In this document: positions 1 through 9,282 of the stretch, piece by piece
Layout of the letters: each line of letters starts with the position of its first letter
Numbering within the stretch: the first letter of the stretch is position 1
Source of the DNA: a bacterium
Lineage (GTDB): Bacteria > Planctomycetota > UBA1135 > UBA2386
Assembly: GCA_030432695.1 (NCBI GenBank)
Contig: JAUILN010000001.1
Span: 682,001-746,000 of the forward strand
DNA length: 64,000 nt
Reading direction: 5' to 3'
Notes under the pieces: model-generated
The model's input: the letters and a program-made list of their open reading frames with translations, nothing else
The model's database searches: none
What the model was told of the DNA's origin: nothing
Position numbers and translations under genes: made by a program

Positions 1-1258
1 GGCGCGCGGCGACCGGTCGGAATGCCAGGAACGCCCGCAGGTCGTCGCGGAGCGCGCCGGCGGTGGGGTAGCGGCGCTCGGGGTCCTTCTCGAGGGCCTT
101 CAGGAGGATGGCCGCGAGGTCGTCGGGAAGCCGGCGGTTGAGGCGCTGCGGATCGGGTGGTTCCTCGGACAGGATCGCGCGGGCCACCTCGTGGTTGGTC
201 TCGCCGTCGAACGGTCGCCTGAGCGTCACCAGTTCGAACAGGGTCACGCCCAGCGCGAACACGTCGACGCGCCGGTCGAGCTCGGTCGAGGCACGGACGA
301 TCTGCTCGGGCGCGGCGTAGAAGGCGGTGCCGGCGAACTCGCCGCTGCGGGTCACCGACGGAGTGTCGATCCGACGTGCGAGCCCGAAGTCGGCGAGCAC
401 GGCGCGGCCGTCGGCGCGCACCAGGATGTTCGACGGCTTGACGTCACGGTGCACCAGGCCGGTCTCGTGGGCGTGATGCAGGGCATCGGCGACCTGCGCG
501 GCGAGATCGATCACCGTGGCCAGGTAGCCGCGGGTCCACAGCTCACCCACGGTGGCCTGCGAGCCGCTCGCGACTCGGGCGCGCCGCGTTGCACCGGTCG
601 CTTCGAGTCGAACCACCAACGTCTCCACCAGTGTTCCGAAATGCGAGCCGGCCAGGGTCGACGGGTCCTGGCCCTTCAGCTTGGCGACCACCGCGTGCAG
701 CGGCACACCGTCGACGAACTCCATCGCGAAGAATTCGAGGCCACGGTCGCGGCCCACGGTGAGCACGTCGACCAGTCCCGGATGGTCGAGGCCGGCAAGG
801 AGCGCCGACTCGCGACGGAAGCGCGCCACCGTGCGGGCGTCGACGTGGGCGGAGGACGGCAGGACCTTCAGCGCGACCCGGCGGCCGAGGCTGCGTTGCC
901 GCGCCTCGAAGACCACGCCCATCGCGCCGCGCCCGATCTCGCGCTGGATCACGAATCCGCCCAGCTCGTCGCCTTCGCCGAGGAGATCGGGATCGGCGCC
1001 GGAGGAGGTGCACGGTGCGGGGGGCGGGCTCGCGGTCGAGGCGTCGGTCGATACCGGCGGAACCGCAGCGGAAGGGCTGGCCGTGCCGGTCTCGCCGAGA
1101 TCGTCGTCCAGGAGCGGACGCAGCAGGTCGGCGAGGTCCTCGTGTGCGGCGAGGAACTGCGCGGCGGCGGGACGGTTCGCGGCGTCTGTGCCGCGCCAGG
1201 CGTCGTACAGGGCGAGGGCGCGCTGCAGGCGCTCCAGTCTGCCGGGGTCGAGGGTCAT
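1..1258 (-). CDS. Ser/Thr protein kinase, C-terminus cut by window edge
   Basis: Cytoplasmic or membrane-associated Hanks-type kinase, read on the minus strand and open to the left edge, so about 419 codons are visible. An N-terminal region of about 95 residues, rich in Pro/Ser/Thr near its end, precedes the kinase domain. Visible motifs are the glycine loop GRGAMG (near residue 105), VALKVL with the ATP-binding Lys, HRDVKPSN in the catalytic loop, ADFGLA and an APE-type motif (AAPEQ). An insertion of about 45 residues lies between the hinge and the catalytic loop. The ATG at 1258 overlaps the stop of the upstream sigma-factor gene (ATGA), so the two are probably translationally coupled. Sigma factor plus kinase pairs are common in Planctomycetota. 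The substrate is unknown, though the coupled sigma factor is an obvious candidate (inference). Confidence 0.9.
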   Translation of the reverse strand, partial: MTLDPGRLERLQRALALYDAWRGTDAANRPAAAQFLAAHEDLADLLRPLLDDDLGETGTASPSAAVPPVSTDASTASPPPAPCTSSGADPDLLGEGDELGGFVIQREIGRGAMGVVFEARQRSLGRRVALKVLPSSAHVDARTVARFRRESALLAGLDHPGLVDVLTVGRDRGLEFFAMEFVDGVPLHAVVAKLKGQDPSTLAGSHFGTLVETLVVRLEATGATRRARVASGSQATVGELWTRGYLATVIDLAAQVADALHHAHETGLVHRDVKPSNILVRADGRAVLADFGLARRIDTPSVTRSGEFAGTAFYAAPEQIVRASTELDRRVDVFALGVTLFELVTLRRPFDGETNHEVARAILSEEPPDPQRLNRRLPDDLAAILLKALEKDPERRYPTAGALRDDLRAFLAFRPVAAR

Positions 1259-1929
1259 CCGGGTGGGAGGCGTTGGTCGGATCGATCGGACGCCGGATGC
1301 CCGACCGTGGAGGCTTCCAGGGCGGCGTCGAGCCGGCCCGCCCGGAGATCGCCGACCACCCGGGCGAGGCGCGGTAGGACCCGTTCGAAACGCTTGCGGG
1401 CGGTCGCGGGCGCGATGCCGAGCCGCTCGGCGACGGTCGGGAACGGGAGCTTCTCGTACTCACGGAGCAGCAGGATCGCGCGGTCGTCGGGCTCGAGCAG
1501 CTCCAGGGCGAGGCGCAGCAGCTCCTGTTCCTCGGCGGCGCCGACGATCTCGCTGGGGGTCGCGTCGGTGGAATCGAGCCAGAGCACGCTGTCCCCCGGG
1601 ATCGGTTGTTCTCGAGCCTGATCACGCCGCGCGCTGGCGTGCCAACGGGCCCGGTCGCGGATCTCGTTCTCGACCATGCGCGCCAGCAGGGCGCGGAACC
1701 GCTGGCCGTCCTCGACCACGAAGCGGGGGCCGGAGCGCAAGACCTGCACCATCGCGTCCTGGACCAGGTCCACCGTCTCCTCGCGGGCCCGGAGCTGCGG
1801 CCCGAGCCGGCGCCGCACCAGCGCCTCGATCCACGGCAGGTCACGGGCCAGGATCTGTTCCAGCGCCTTGCGGTCTCCTTGGCGCCAGCGGACCAGCAGG
1901 CGGGCGGTCTCGGAGTGGGCGGGGCTCAT
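1255..1929 (-). CDS. ECF-type RNA polymerase sigma factor
   Basis: A 224-residue sigma-70 family protein of the extracytoplasmic-function class, which would direct RNA polymerase to a specific promoter set. The region-2-like part (about residues 10-100) contains the stretch TVDLVQDAMVQVL, typical of sigma region 2. A region-4-like helix-turn-helix follows at about 145-200, with LEPDDRAILLLREYE and TVAERLGIAPATARKRFERV. I chose the ATG at 1929 because upstream codons in the frame look non-coding and the gene then has the normal ECF length. Its stop overlaps the start of the kinase downstream. No anti-sigma factor is visible, so control by the coupled kinase is plausible but not shown. Confidence 0.9.
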   Translation of the reverse strand: MSPAHSETARLLVRWRQGDRKALEQILARDLPWIEALVRRRLGPQLRAREETVDLVQDAMVQVLRSGPRFVVEDGQRFRALLARMVENEIRDRARWHASARRDQAREQPIPGDSVLWLDSTDATPSEIVGAAEEQELLRLALELLEPDDRAILLLREYEKLPFPTVAERLGIAPATARKRFERVLPRLARVVGDLRAGRLDAALEASTVGHPASDRSDQRLPPG

Positions 1930-1976
1930 CGGGGAGGCTACCCCCGTGGGCAGCGATCGGGGGAAGGAGCGGCTCG

Positions 1977-3170
1977 TCAGCGAGCCATCGGGAGGGATAG
2001 ACGCTCCATGCACAGGCGGCGCATGGCCGCCATCACCGGTCCGCCGCTGCCGGTATTGAAGGCGCCGAGTGCGCCGGTTCCGGAGGCCGGATGGACGTAG
2101 AAGAAGGTCACGAAGGAGCGCTGCCCGCCGGTGTGGGTCACGAAGGGGGATCCGCCGTGCTCCTGCAGGAAGAAGCACAGACCCATCTGCTCGACGCCGG
2201 ACGCGGAGGTCGGCAGGATCGGCTGCCACATCTCCTCCAGGGATGCGCGGGCGAGGACCGCGGCCGCGTCCTGGTCGTCGCCGGTCGCACCGAGCAAGAA
2301 GGCCAGGTAGCGGGCCATGTCGGGCAGGGGCGCGTTGAGGCCGCCGTTGCTGACCGTGACTCCCGTGTCGAAGTCGGGGCCGAGGTCCTCGGTGTCCTTG
2401 CCGTTCGACCGGTAGGAGTGAGAGCGATGGCCTTGCAGGTGCCAGGGGGTCACGTCGAAGTACGAGCGCTGCATGCCGAGCGGCCGCAGCAGGTTCTTAT
2501 CGACGTGGACCTCGTAGTCGTCGCCGGTCAGCTCCTCGATCGCACGTCCGAGGAACACGATGCCGGGGTTGGAGTACTGGAAGCGGCTGCCCGGCGCGAA
2601 CTCGACCGCTGTGTAGGGCATCATCGCCACCAGCTGTTCGAAGCCGGTCGGCTCGTGCGGATGCCAGGGCTGGTCGCCACCCCAGGGCCAGGTCGGGCTG
2701 CGGAAGCCGGCCGAGTGCGAGAGCAGGTGGCGCAGCGTGATGCCGGGCAGCCAGCCCTCCGGATCGTGGCAGTGCCGCAGTTCGGGAACGAAGTCGAGGA
2801 TCGGCTGGTCGAGACGCAGCCGGCCGCGGTCGCGGAGCTGCAGCACCGCGATGGCGGTGAAGGTCTTGGTGATGCTCGCCCAGTGGTAGATCGTGTCGGC
2901 GTCCACCGCGCGCTCGCCGGCCCGGTCGGCGAAGCCGTGGGTGGCGAGGCCTCGGACCTGGTCGCCCTCGACGAACATCAGGCTGGCGCCGACGATGCCC
3001 TGGCGCTCGCAGCCGGCGTGGAACTCGGCGACGACCTCGCGCCAGTTCTGGTCGAAGTCGAACTCGTTGCCGCCGGTCGAGAGCGAGGGCTCGGCCTGCG
3101 CGCATGGCCTGCAGACGAGCGCGAGACAGCAGGTGGCTAGAGCGCGCACTGGGATGGACCTGGTGGACAT
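1977..3170 (-). CDS. Secreted serine hydrolase, beta-lactamase class C-like (S12 family)
   Basis: A 397-residue protein of the beta-lactamase / D-alanyl-D-alanine carboxypeptidase superfamily. It starts with a likely signal peptide (residues 1 to about 26, ending near AQA), so it should act outside the cytoplasm. The active-site motif SITK (SxxK) sits in WASITKTFTA, the YSN motif in FQYSNPGIVFLG, and HTGG replaces the KTG box. These features fit an esterase or peptidase of the family as well as a beta-lactamase, and the substrate cannot be read from sequence. It lies 47 bp upstream of the ECF sigma gene on the same strand and is divergent from the second kinase. The ATG at 3170 was chosen because the signal peptide begins there. 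Confidence 0.85.
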   Translation of the reverse strand: MSTRSIPVRALATCCLALVCRPCAQAEPSLSTGGNEFDFDQNWREVVAEFHAGCERQGIVGASLMFVEGDQVRGLATHGFADRAGERAVDADTIYHWASITKTFTAIAVLQLRDRGRLRLDQPILDFVPELRHCHDPEGWLPGITLRHLLSHSAGFRSPTWPWGGDQPWHPHEPTGFEQLVAMMPYTAVEFAPGSRFQYSNPGIVFLGRAIEELTGDDYEVHVDKNLLRPLGMQRSYFDVTPWHLQGHRSHSYRSNGKDTEDLGPDFDTGVTVSNGGLNAPLPDMARYLAFLLGATGDDQDAAAVLARASLEEMWQPILPTSASGVEQMGLCFFLQEHGGSPFVTHTGGQRSFVTFFYVHPASGTGALGAFNTGSGGPVMAAMRRLCMERLSLPMAR

Positions 3171-3187
3171 GGCTGCGGGGAGGCCCG

Positions 3188-3223
3188 GGACGACCTGCTG
3201 GCGTCGTCCGCCTGCGGGACGAC
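3188..3223 (-). promoter_or_regulatory. Alternating inverted repeats in the hydrolase leader
   Basis: GGACGAC (3188-3194), GTCGTCC (3203-3209) and GGACGAC again (3217-3223) can form two mutually exclusive 7-bp hairpins. They lie 18-53 bp upstream of the serine hydrolase start codon. The arrangement would suit an operator or attenuator, but this is inference from the repeats alone. Confidence 0.3.
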
Positions 3224-3432
3224 GCGCCGACCGCGAATCCAGGAAGGTCGACGAGAGGCGATGATCGGCGAGCGGGTCAGGAGGGCCGAGCGAGAGCGTA
3301 TCGATGCGCGGTCGGCTGTCACGACGGGGCCTCACCAGCACCCGGTGATCGGGCCACCGATCTCACGCGCGGCAGCGGACGGAAGCCCCCGTGGATGCGC
3401 GGACCGGGCTGGCTGGACCGGGTCGGCGGGGC

Positions 3433-3438
3433 TAGGCT
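3433..3438 (+). promoter_or_regulatory. Putative -10 element (TAGGCT) for the kinase gene
   Basis: TAGGCT lies 45 bp before the kinase ATG and matches the TAnnCT pattern seen upstream of several other genes in the window. No clear -35 element is present at 17 bp. Confidence 0.3.
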
Positions 3439-3482
3439 CCTGCGTGACAGGGGCTCCATAGGACGGTCTGCGCCGGAGATCG

Positions 3483-6401
3483 ATGTCCGACACATCTGCT
3501 GAGCATCCCGAGACGATCGGTCCGTATCGCATCCGCCAGGTCCTGGGAGAGGGCGGGATGGGGATCGTCTATCTGGCGGAACAACGCCAACCATTGCAGC
3601 GCAAGGTGGCGCTCAAGGTCGTGCGTCCCGGCATGGACAGCCAGGAGGTGCTGACCCGATTCGAGGCCGAGCGCAATGCGCTCGCCCGATTGGATCATCC
3701 CGCGATCGCGAAGGTCTTCGATGCAGGACTGACCGATGCGCGGCGGCCGTTCTTCGTGATGGAGTACATCCGCGGCTTGCCGATCACGCAGTGGTGCGAC
3801 GACCACGGTCTCGATCTTCGGCAGCGCATCGAGCTGTTCGCGCAGGTGTGTCAGGGCATCGACCATGCCCACCAGCGAGGCATCCTGCACCGCGACATCA
3901 AGCCCGGGAACGTGTTCGTCGCGGGCACCCCCGAACAGCCGCAGGTCAAGATCATCGACTTCGGGCTTGCGAAGGCGCTCGAGCAACCGCTGACCGACCG
4001 GACGCTGCTCACCGAGCAGGGGCGGGTTCTGGGGACGCCCGAATACATGAGCCCGGAGCAGGCCGACCCGGGCCGAGGCGAGGTCGACCGGCGGAGTGAC
4101 GTGTATTCCCTGGGCGCCTTGCTGTACGAGCTGCTGGTCGGCGCGCCGCCCTTCGATCCGATGCGCCTTCGGGCCGCTGGTTACCTGGCGATGGTGCGGG
4201 TCATCCGGGAGCAGAGTCCACCCACTCCACGCGCCAAGCTCCAGGCATTGCACGAAGGCAAGGACGTCGTCGCGAACAAGCGTCACACGACGATCCACGC
4301 GCTGAACCGATCACTGGGCGGCGATCTCGAGCGCATCGTCATGTGCTGCCTGGCGAAGGGCCCCGGGGCGCGATTCGCCGACGCCGGCCAGCTCGCCGCG
4401 GCATTGGCCGCCCACCTTCGGGGCGACTCGCTGCGGAGTTTTCGGCAGCTGCTTGTGCCGAACGGCGCCTGGCCACGGACCGCAGCCGTCGCGGCGGTGG
4501 CGTTCGGCCTCGGGGTCGCGGTGGGCGGCGCGTGGACCGGCGACCCGGGTGCGCGGGCCCCGGAGACCGACCGCGAGCAACGGTCCGCCGCGGTCGTCGC
4601 ACCGCCGCGGCAGATCTTGGGGGAACTGATGGCGCTCGTCGGGGCGGGCTCCGAGCCATTGATCGAGATTCGACAGCGCTTCGCGGAGTTCCGAGCCAGC
4701 GGGCTGCAGCCGAACGAGGAACGATCGGCTCTCGATCTCGAACGGGCGCTGGACCGGGCCGAACTCGAGGCGGAGTGCGAGAGCCTCGATGGTCTCGTCT
4801 CCGCCGATCCAGGTTTCGAGAAGCGGTTGACGGTCTTCCAGGAGCGGCTCGAACGCGTCGACGAACCGTCCGCGTGGCGCGAGCCGATGAGGTCCCGCGC
4901 CCCGCAGCTTCGTGCAATGCACCTCGCGCTCTCGGAGTTCGAGCAGCGCAACGCGCCGCCAGAGGACCGGGACTGGCCGTTCGCCGCCCTCGGTGCATGG
5001 GCCAGGGATCTGCAGGAGAGGCGGGAGCTGGCAGCACTCGCCCATGAAGATCCGGCATATGGGGCGGCGTTGAAGGGCAGTTGCCTGAGACTCCAGACGG
5101 CCGACGGACTCGTCGCGACGGTTCGCGAGACGACAGAGCAGGAGGTGCGTCGACTCCATGCACTCGTCACCGAGTCTGGCGAAGACGAACGCGAGGCGAC
5201 CCTCGACGCTCTGCGTGGGCTGCGAAGATTAGAAGAAGCGACGGCCAACCTGGCCGACCTACCGGTCGCCCTGGATGCGCATGCCAGGGTACTCGAAGCC
5301 ATGAAGACGCGGCTCGACGCGCTGCGTGGCGAGTGCCGGGATCGGGTGATCCGGATGCTCGAGGTGGCGCTCGCGGCTCGGAGTGAGCCTCGGTCGATCG
5401 CCGATCTCGTGGCTCTCGAGGAGGAAGACCAAGCTCTGATCGCGGAGTTGATCGAGCTGCCGGAAGTCGTCGTGGGTCCTTCGGTGCCGGGTCTCGTCGG
5501 CCAGCTCGTAGAAGCAGTGCAGAAGACGAGAGAGCAGCGGTCCGTATTCGAGCGAGCTACCGCGCGACTTGCACAGCTTGACGCGGAGCGGTTGGCGCAT
5601 TTCTCGGGTGACGAGTTGCTGGGTCTTGCCTATTCGATTTCGGACCTCGATCACCTCCGCGACGCGCAGATCCTCGAGTTCAACTTGGAGAGAATGCACA
5701 GAGCCTACTCGTACGCCGTCGACTCGGGCGACCGACAGGAGCTGGAGCGTTTCCAGCCGGAGCTCGACGGTCTCGACCCCGAGCCGCGCGAAGCGTTCCT
5801 CCGAATCAAGGCTGCCGTAGAGGAGAAGCTCCCGCGGACTCTCGACTCGGCACGCAGGCTGTTCAGACTCCGTGAGCTGCGATTGGTCGAAGCGCCGTTT
5901 GCTGGCCTCTCGGAGTTTTCCATCGAGGACCTGGATCCATCCTTGGTCAAGGTCATCTCGCAAGCGCGCGGGCGTCGCGACGAGTCGGTGTGGATCACGC
6001 CACGGCCGCTGCTCCGCGCGGACGTCGCCGCGGTGTTCGACGAACTGCCCCAAGGTCTGCAGGCGGCCCTGGGTTCTCGCCTCGAACAATGGCGCGACTC
6101 CGGGGACCTCGATCTACCGGTGATTGAACTCGACCACGATCAAGCCGTCGCCCTACTGGCCGAGTTCGGACTGACGCTGCCGAGTGCGGCGGTCTGGTCA
6201 GAAGTCGCTGACGACATGGAGCCCCTTGTCGGGATGGCGGCTTGGGTCCTCGAGACCTCCGAAGAGGGACAGGCCATCGGAGCACGCATGGTCCGCTCCG
6301 AGGCAGAAGACCAGCCGCAGTTGCGCTTCGTCGCTGCCGATAAGGCACAGCTCGTCTACGGAGTGATTGCCGCGCCGGAAGGGCTGCAGCGCTTCCGGTG
6401 A
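3483..6401 (+). CDS. Membrane-anchored Ser/Thr protein kinase with long C-terminal region
   Basis: A 972-residue protein. The N-terminal Hanks-type kinase domain (about residues 13-310) shows the glycine loop GEGGMG at 22-27, ATP-binding Lys in VALKVV at about 45, HRDIKPGN near 136-143, DFG near 159 and a GTPEYMSPEQ activation-segment end. A single hydrophobic segment at about 332-352 should be membrane-spanning, leaving a region of about 600 residues on the other side. That region is rich in Glu, Leu and Arg, looks largely helical, and has no domain I recognise. In this family such regions often sense signals or mediate protein contacts (known); here that is inferred. It is transcribed alone, divergent from the serine hydrolase and convergent with the small gene that follows. 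Confidence 0.92.
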   Translation: MSDTSAEHPETIGPYRIRQVLGEGGMGIVYLAEQRQPLQRKVALKVVRPGMDSQEVLTRFEAERNALARLDHPAIAKVFDAGLTDARRPFFVMEYIRGLPITQWCDDHGLDLRQRIELFAQVCQGIDHAHQRGILHRDIKPGNVFVAGTPEQPQVKIIDFGLAKALEQPLTDRTLLTEQGRVLGTPEYMSPEQADPGRGEVDRRSDVYSLGALLYELLVGAPPFDPMRLRAAGYLAMVRVIREQSPPTPRAKLQALHEGKDVVANKRHTTIHALNRSLGGDLERIVMCCLAKGPGARFADAGQLAAALAAHLRGDSLRSFRQLLVPNGAWPRTAAVAAVAFGLGVAVGGAWTGDPGARAPETDREQRSAAVVAPPRQILGELMALVGAGSEPLIEIRQRFAEFRASGLQPNEERSALDLERALDRAELEAECESLDGLVSADPGFEKRLTVFQERLERVDEPSAWREPMRSRAPQLRAMHLALSEFEQRNAPPEDRDWPFAALGAWARDLQERRELAALAHEDPAYGAALKGSCLRLQTADGLVATVRETTEQEVRRLHALVTESGEDEREATLDALRGLRRLEEATANLADLPVALDAHARVLEAMKTRLDALRGECRDRVIRMLEVALAARSEPRSIADLVALEEEDQALIAELIELPEVVVGPSVPGLVGQLVEAVQKTREQRSVFERATARLAQLDAERLAHFSGDELLGLAYSISDLDHLRDAQILEFNLERMHRAYSYAVDSGDRQELERFQPELDGLDPEPREAFLRIKAAVEEKLPRTLDSARRLFRLRELRLVEAPFAGLSEFSIEDLDPSLVKVISQARGRRDESVWITPRPLLRADVAAVFDELPQGLQAALGSRLEQWRDSGDLDLPVIELDHDQAVALLAEFGLTLPSAAVWSEVADDMEPLVGMAAWVLETSEEGQAIGARMVRSEAEDQPQLRFVAADKAQLVYGVIAAPEGLQRFR

Positions 6402-6418
6402 GGTCGCTCCTCTCGCGA

Positions 6419-6787
6419 TCAGGGTGCCGTGGTAGCGGGGAACGCGTGCGCGGTCGCCGCGACCGGGTGGCCCCGCTCCGGGTCGTGGTCGATGCGGATC
6501 CAGCGAGCTTCGCCTTCGCGGAAGGAGTCGAACGACATGGGGTGGAGTTCACCCTTGTCGGTGGGGGCGGGCGCGACCTCGAGTCCATCGGGCACGGATT
6601 CGGGGCAGGCCGCTAACCGCAGGCCGACGGCCAGGCGGCGCGGGTGCGGCTCGGTGCGGAGCCATGTCGCGGGGTCGGCTTCGAGGCCCTGCTCGAGCGC
6701 CCAGGCGAACAGCGAGGCGGCTTCCGCGAGGATCAGGTCCGAACCGGCCCGGAAGGGGATCTCACGGACGATCAGGCTGGGGGTCAC
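6419..6787 (-). CDS. Hypothetical protein, about 122 residues
   Basis: I do not recognise a family. The GTG start at 6787 gives a soluble protein of 122 residues beginning VTPSLIVREIPFRAG, without signal peptide or membrane segment. I prefer this start because a TACGCT hexamer resembling the local -10 pattern lies only 8 bp upstream, as for a leaderless message. An alternative ATG at 6886 would add 33 residues, including a less protein-like, Cys/His/Thr-rich stretch. The gene is convergent with the kinase and separated from it by 17 bp. Confidence 0.55.
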   Translation of the reverse strand: MTPSLIVREIPFRAGSDLILAEAASLFAWALEQGLEADPATWLRTEPHPRRLAVGLRLAACPESVPDGLEVAPAPTDKGELHPMSFDSFREGEARWIRIDHDPERGHPVAATAHAFPATTAP

Positions 6788-6794
6788 AGCCGTG

Positions 6795-6800
6795 AGCGTA
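6795..6800 (-). promoter_or_regulatory. Putative -10 element (TACGCT), leaderless start
   Basis: TACGCT on the minus strand ends 7 bp before the GTG at 6787, so transcription would begin at or next to the start codon. This supports the shorter start for the hypothetical gene. Confidence 0.3.
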
Positions 6801-7259
6801 GCCGGAGGATCCGTGCAGTGGCAGGTGTGGTTCGGAACCTGGGATTCGCGCATCACGCCAGCCTCGGCGCTGCCGTCGTGGACCACGATTCAGGGTCGAA
6901 CGGCCGCGTCGGTCGTGGCGTCGGTGGTGCGGGTGACCGGTGCGCACGCGGGAACGGTGGCTGCGCTCTGCGGCGGCGACGGGGACGCATCGCCTCCGCA
7001 GCAGCCGACGGGCTGGCGAGGATCTGGAATCGTGGCATGAACCCCGTCGCGGAGGTGCCGATGGGCCTCGAGGGCCGTGCGCTCGGATGGCGACCCGAGC
7101 AGCGCCTGATGCTCGTCGACGGCACGCGTGGTGCGGTCGCGCCGGTTCCGATTCGCGGATGGGGCCGTGGGCGAACGGGGACAGGCCGACGGGGCGGTTC
7201 AGCCAGGCAGGACGGACGCGCGATGCCTGGTTCTGCACGCGAGTTGATTCGGGGCGACG

Positions 7260-7265
7260 TAGAAT
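7260..7265 (+). promoter_or_regulatory. Putative -10 element (TAGAAT)
   Basis: TAGAAT lies 9 bp before the ATG of the outer-membrane lipoprotein gene. It is close to the sigma-70 consensus TATAAT, and its position implies a very short leader. No good -35 is visible at the usual distance. Confidence 0.4.
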
Positions 7266-7274
7266 CCCGCGACC

Positions 7275-7994
7275 ATGCTGAACCGATTTGCATACGTATT
7301 CCTGTTCGCCTCCCTGGCGGCATGTTCTACCTCGCGCCCGGTTTCGCCGGCTCGGGGGACGGCTTCGGAACACCTGGTCGGCGATCCGAGAACGTCCGGT
7401 GCTTTCGCAGTGGAACCGACGTGGGAGAAGGCGGTGATCGACTCGGATGCTGAGTCGACCGCGGGCGGCGGCATCTTGCCGGCCCCGATTCGGATCCCTG
7501 CACCGATCTTGCTCGGCGGCGGTGGCGGCTACACGGGCGTGAAGGCCGGTGTCTTCCTGCCGACCGGTGACCTCTCCGACCTCGACACCGGTGCATCGGC
7601 CGAGCTGGTGTTCGGCCACGAACTGCTGAGCTTCCTCGCGGTCGAGGGGTCGGTCGGGTTCCTGAGCGCGGAGAACTCGATGTTCGACGTCCAGGGGATC
7701 CCGCTCTACGTGCAGGCGCGTGCCAGCCTGCCGATCACGGTGCTCGAGTTCTATGGCGGGATCGGGGTCGGAACGATGTACGTGGACGTCAACGGGCAGG
7801 TCAATTCCGGCGGCTCGGTGGGGCGGGTCTCGAAGAGCGAGTTCGCGGCGGCGGCGAACGCGTTCCTCGGCGCGGAGGTCGGGATCGGCAACCTCGCGGT
7901 CGGCGTCGAGGGAAAGTACCAGCGCGCGGATGACGTCGGCGGCGTCGAGATCGAAGGCACCTCGGTGATGGTGACCGGGCGACTGCCGTTCTGA
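7275..7994 (+). CDS. Outer-membrane beta-barrel lipoprotein, porin-like
   Basis: A 239-residue protein with a lipoprotein signal peptide: hydrophobic residues 5-15, then the lipobox LAAC with Cys at about 17. After a Gly-rich linker (about residues 64-85) the rest is rich in alternating hydrophobic strands ending with Phe (GRLPF), the usual C-terminal signature of barrels inserted by the BAM complex. The size suits an 8-stranded OmpA/OmpW-like barrel. Function beyond outer-membrane localisation is unknown. It appears to be a single-gene unit. Confidence 0.7.
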   Translation: MLNRFAYVFLFASLAACSTSRPVSPARGTASEHLVGDPRTSGAFAVEPTWEKAVIDSDAESTAGGGILPAPIRIPAPILLGGGGGYTGVKAGVFLPTGDLSDLDTGASAELVFGHELLSFLAVEGSVGFLSAENSMFDVQGIPLYVQARASLPITVLEFYGGIGVGTMYVDVNGQVNSGGSVGRVSKSEFAAAANAFLGAEVGIGNLAVGVEGKYQRADDVGGVEIEGTSVMVTGRLPF

Positions 7995-8077
7995 ACGCCG
8001 CGGAGCAGCTCGTGGGCGGGTGGCGACTGGCGCAAAGCTACACACGCTTCCATACAGGCGTGGCGTCGGCCGGCAGC

Positions 8078-8083
8078 TATCCT
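8078..8083 (+). promoter_or_regulatory. Putative -10 element (TATCCT) of xylA
   Basis: TATCCT lies 20 bp before the xylA start and is followed by a strong ribosome binding site, GGAGG at 8092-8096. That site fixes the ATG at 8104 rather than the upstream in-frame ATG at 8020. Confidence 0.4.
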
Positions 8084-8103
8084 CGCTCCCTGGAGGACCT
8101 GCC

Positions 8104-9273
8104 ATGACCGATCGCTTCGACCCCCGTCCCGAGCACAAGTTCACCTTCGGCCTCTGGACCGTCGGCAATCCCGGCCGTGACGCCTTCGGTCTGCCGACCC
8201 GCGCGCCGATCGCGCCGCCGGAGATCGTCGCACTGTTGGCCGACTGCGGCGCCTACGGGGTGAACCTGCACGACGAAGACCTGATCCCGTTCGGCAGCTC
8301 GGCGGCGGAGCGCGACCGCATCGTCGCGGACTTCAAGCAGGCGTTGGCCGACCACGGACTCCGCGTGCCGATGGCGACCACCAACCTGTTCACCCAGCCG
8401 GTGTTCAAGGACGGCGCGTTCACCTCCAACGATCCGGCGGTGCGGGCCTACGCGCTGCAGAAGACCGCCGCCGCGATCGAACTGGGGGTCGAACTCGGTG
8501 CCGAGACCTACGTGTTCTGGGGGGGGCGGGAAGGCACCGAGTCGAACGCCTCCAAGGACCACTGCGAGTCGATCAAGCGGTTCCGCGAGGCGATCAACTG
8601 GTTGACGCACTACTGCGTCGACCGCGGCTACGACTTGAAGTTCGCGCTCGAGGCCAAGCCCAACGAGCCGCGCTGCGACATCTACCTGCCGACCACCGGC
8701 GCGATGCTCGGCTTCATCGCCACGCTCGACCACCCCGACCGGGTCGGCGTGAACCCGGAGGTCGCCCACGAGGTGATGGCGGGGCTCGACTTCAGCCACG
8801 CGCTGGCCCAGGCCTGGGAGGCCGGCAAGCTGTTCCACGTCGACCTCAACGACCAGCTCGGGCCGCGCTACGACCAGGATCTGCGGTTCGGGTCGGCCAA
8901 CCCGAAGGCGGCGTTCTGGACGGTGCGCTTCCTGGAGTCCTGCGGCTACCAGGGCATGCGCCACTTCGATGCCCACGCCTACCGCAGCGAGGACCTCGAC
9001 GGCGTTCGCGACTTCGCGAAGGGCTGCATGCGCACCTACGTGATCCTGAAGGAGCGGGCCGCGGCGTTCGACGCCGACCCGGAGGTGCGGGACCTGCTCG
9101 GCGAGATCCGCGCCGACGACGGCTCGCAGGCCGACGTGCTCGGGGTCTACTCGAAGGAGAAGGCCGATCTGCTGGCGCGGCGGAGCTTCGACGTGGATCG
9201 CCTGGGCTCGAAGGGCCTGCAGCTGGAGCGGCTCGACCAGCTGGCGATCGAGCATCTGCTCGGCGCGCGGTGA
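8104..9273 (+). CDS. xylA: Xylose isomerase
   Basis: Converts D-xylose to D-xylulose (and glucose to fructose in vitro) with two divalent metal ions, in the cytoplasm. The 389-residue length matches the shorter class typical of Actinobacteria. Family motifs are clear: [12 protein letters not shown], the metal-ligand region [31 protein letters not shown] and the C-terminal [15 protein letters not shown] 7 bp before the ATG defines the start. No xylulokinase or xylose transporter is in the window; the next gene is a small DUF4863 protein, so the pathway context is incomplete. Confidence 0.96.
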   Translation: MTDRFDPRPEHKFTFGLWTVGNPGRDAFGLPTRAPIAPPEIVALLADCGAYGVNLHDEDLIPFGSSAAERDRIVADFKQALADHGLRVPMATTNLFTQPVFKDGAFTSNDPAVRAYALQKTAAAIELGVELGAETYVFWGGREGTESNASKDHCESIKRFREAINWLTHYCVDRGYDLKFALEAKPNEPRCDIYLPTTGAMLGFIATLDHPDRVGVNPEVAHEVMAGLDFSHALAQAWEAGKLFHVDLNDQLGPRYDQDLRFGSANPKAAFWTVRFLESCGYQGMRHFDAHAYRSEDLDGVRDFAKGCMRTYVILKERAAAFDADPEVRDLLGEIRADDGSQADVLGVYSKEKADLLARRSFDVDRLGSKGLQLERLDQLAIEHLLGAR

Positions 9274-9282
9274 GCCGGCCCG

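Larger units (their letters stand above)
3171..3482. other. Divergent intergenic region
   Basis: This 312-bp spacer separates two divergent genes, the minus-strand serine hydrolase and the plus-strand kinase, and should hold both promoters. It contains the alternating inverted repeat at 3188-3223 and a possible -10 element at 3433-3438, listed separately. I see no convincing gene: the short ORFs in it are not supported by protein-like composition. Confidence 0.6.
6788..7274. other. Long region without a supported gene
   Basis: This 487-bp region lies between the divergent hypothetical gene and the outer-membrane lipoprotein gene. Reading frames are open on both strands because of high GC, but none has a convincing start, ribosome binding site or protein-like composition. 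It should contain the two promoters, with candidate -10 elements at both ends. A plus-strand reading from about 7037 is weakly protein-like but runs into the lipoprotein gene out of frame. Confidence 0.5.

Noticed and set aside
191..2000. Several long plus-strand frames in the first 2 kb
   Set aside because: The minus strand carries the ECF sigma factor and kinase with all conserved motifs, so the plus-strand frames are shadows.
1977..3170. Antibiotic-resistance beta-lactamase
   Set aside because: SxxK is present but the KTG box is HTGG, and several similar hydrolases occur in the window. The general S12 esterase/peptidase family is the better call.
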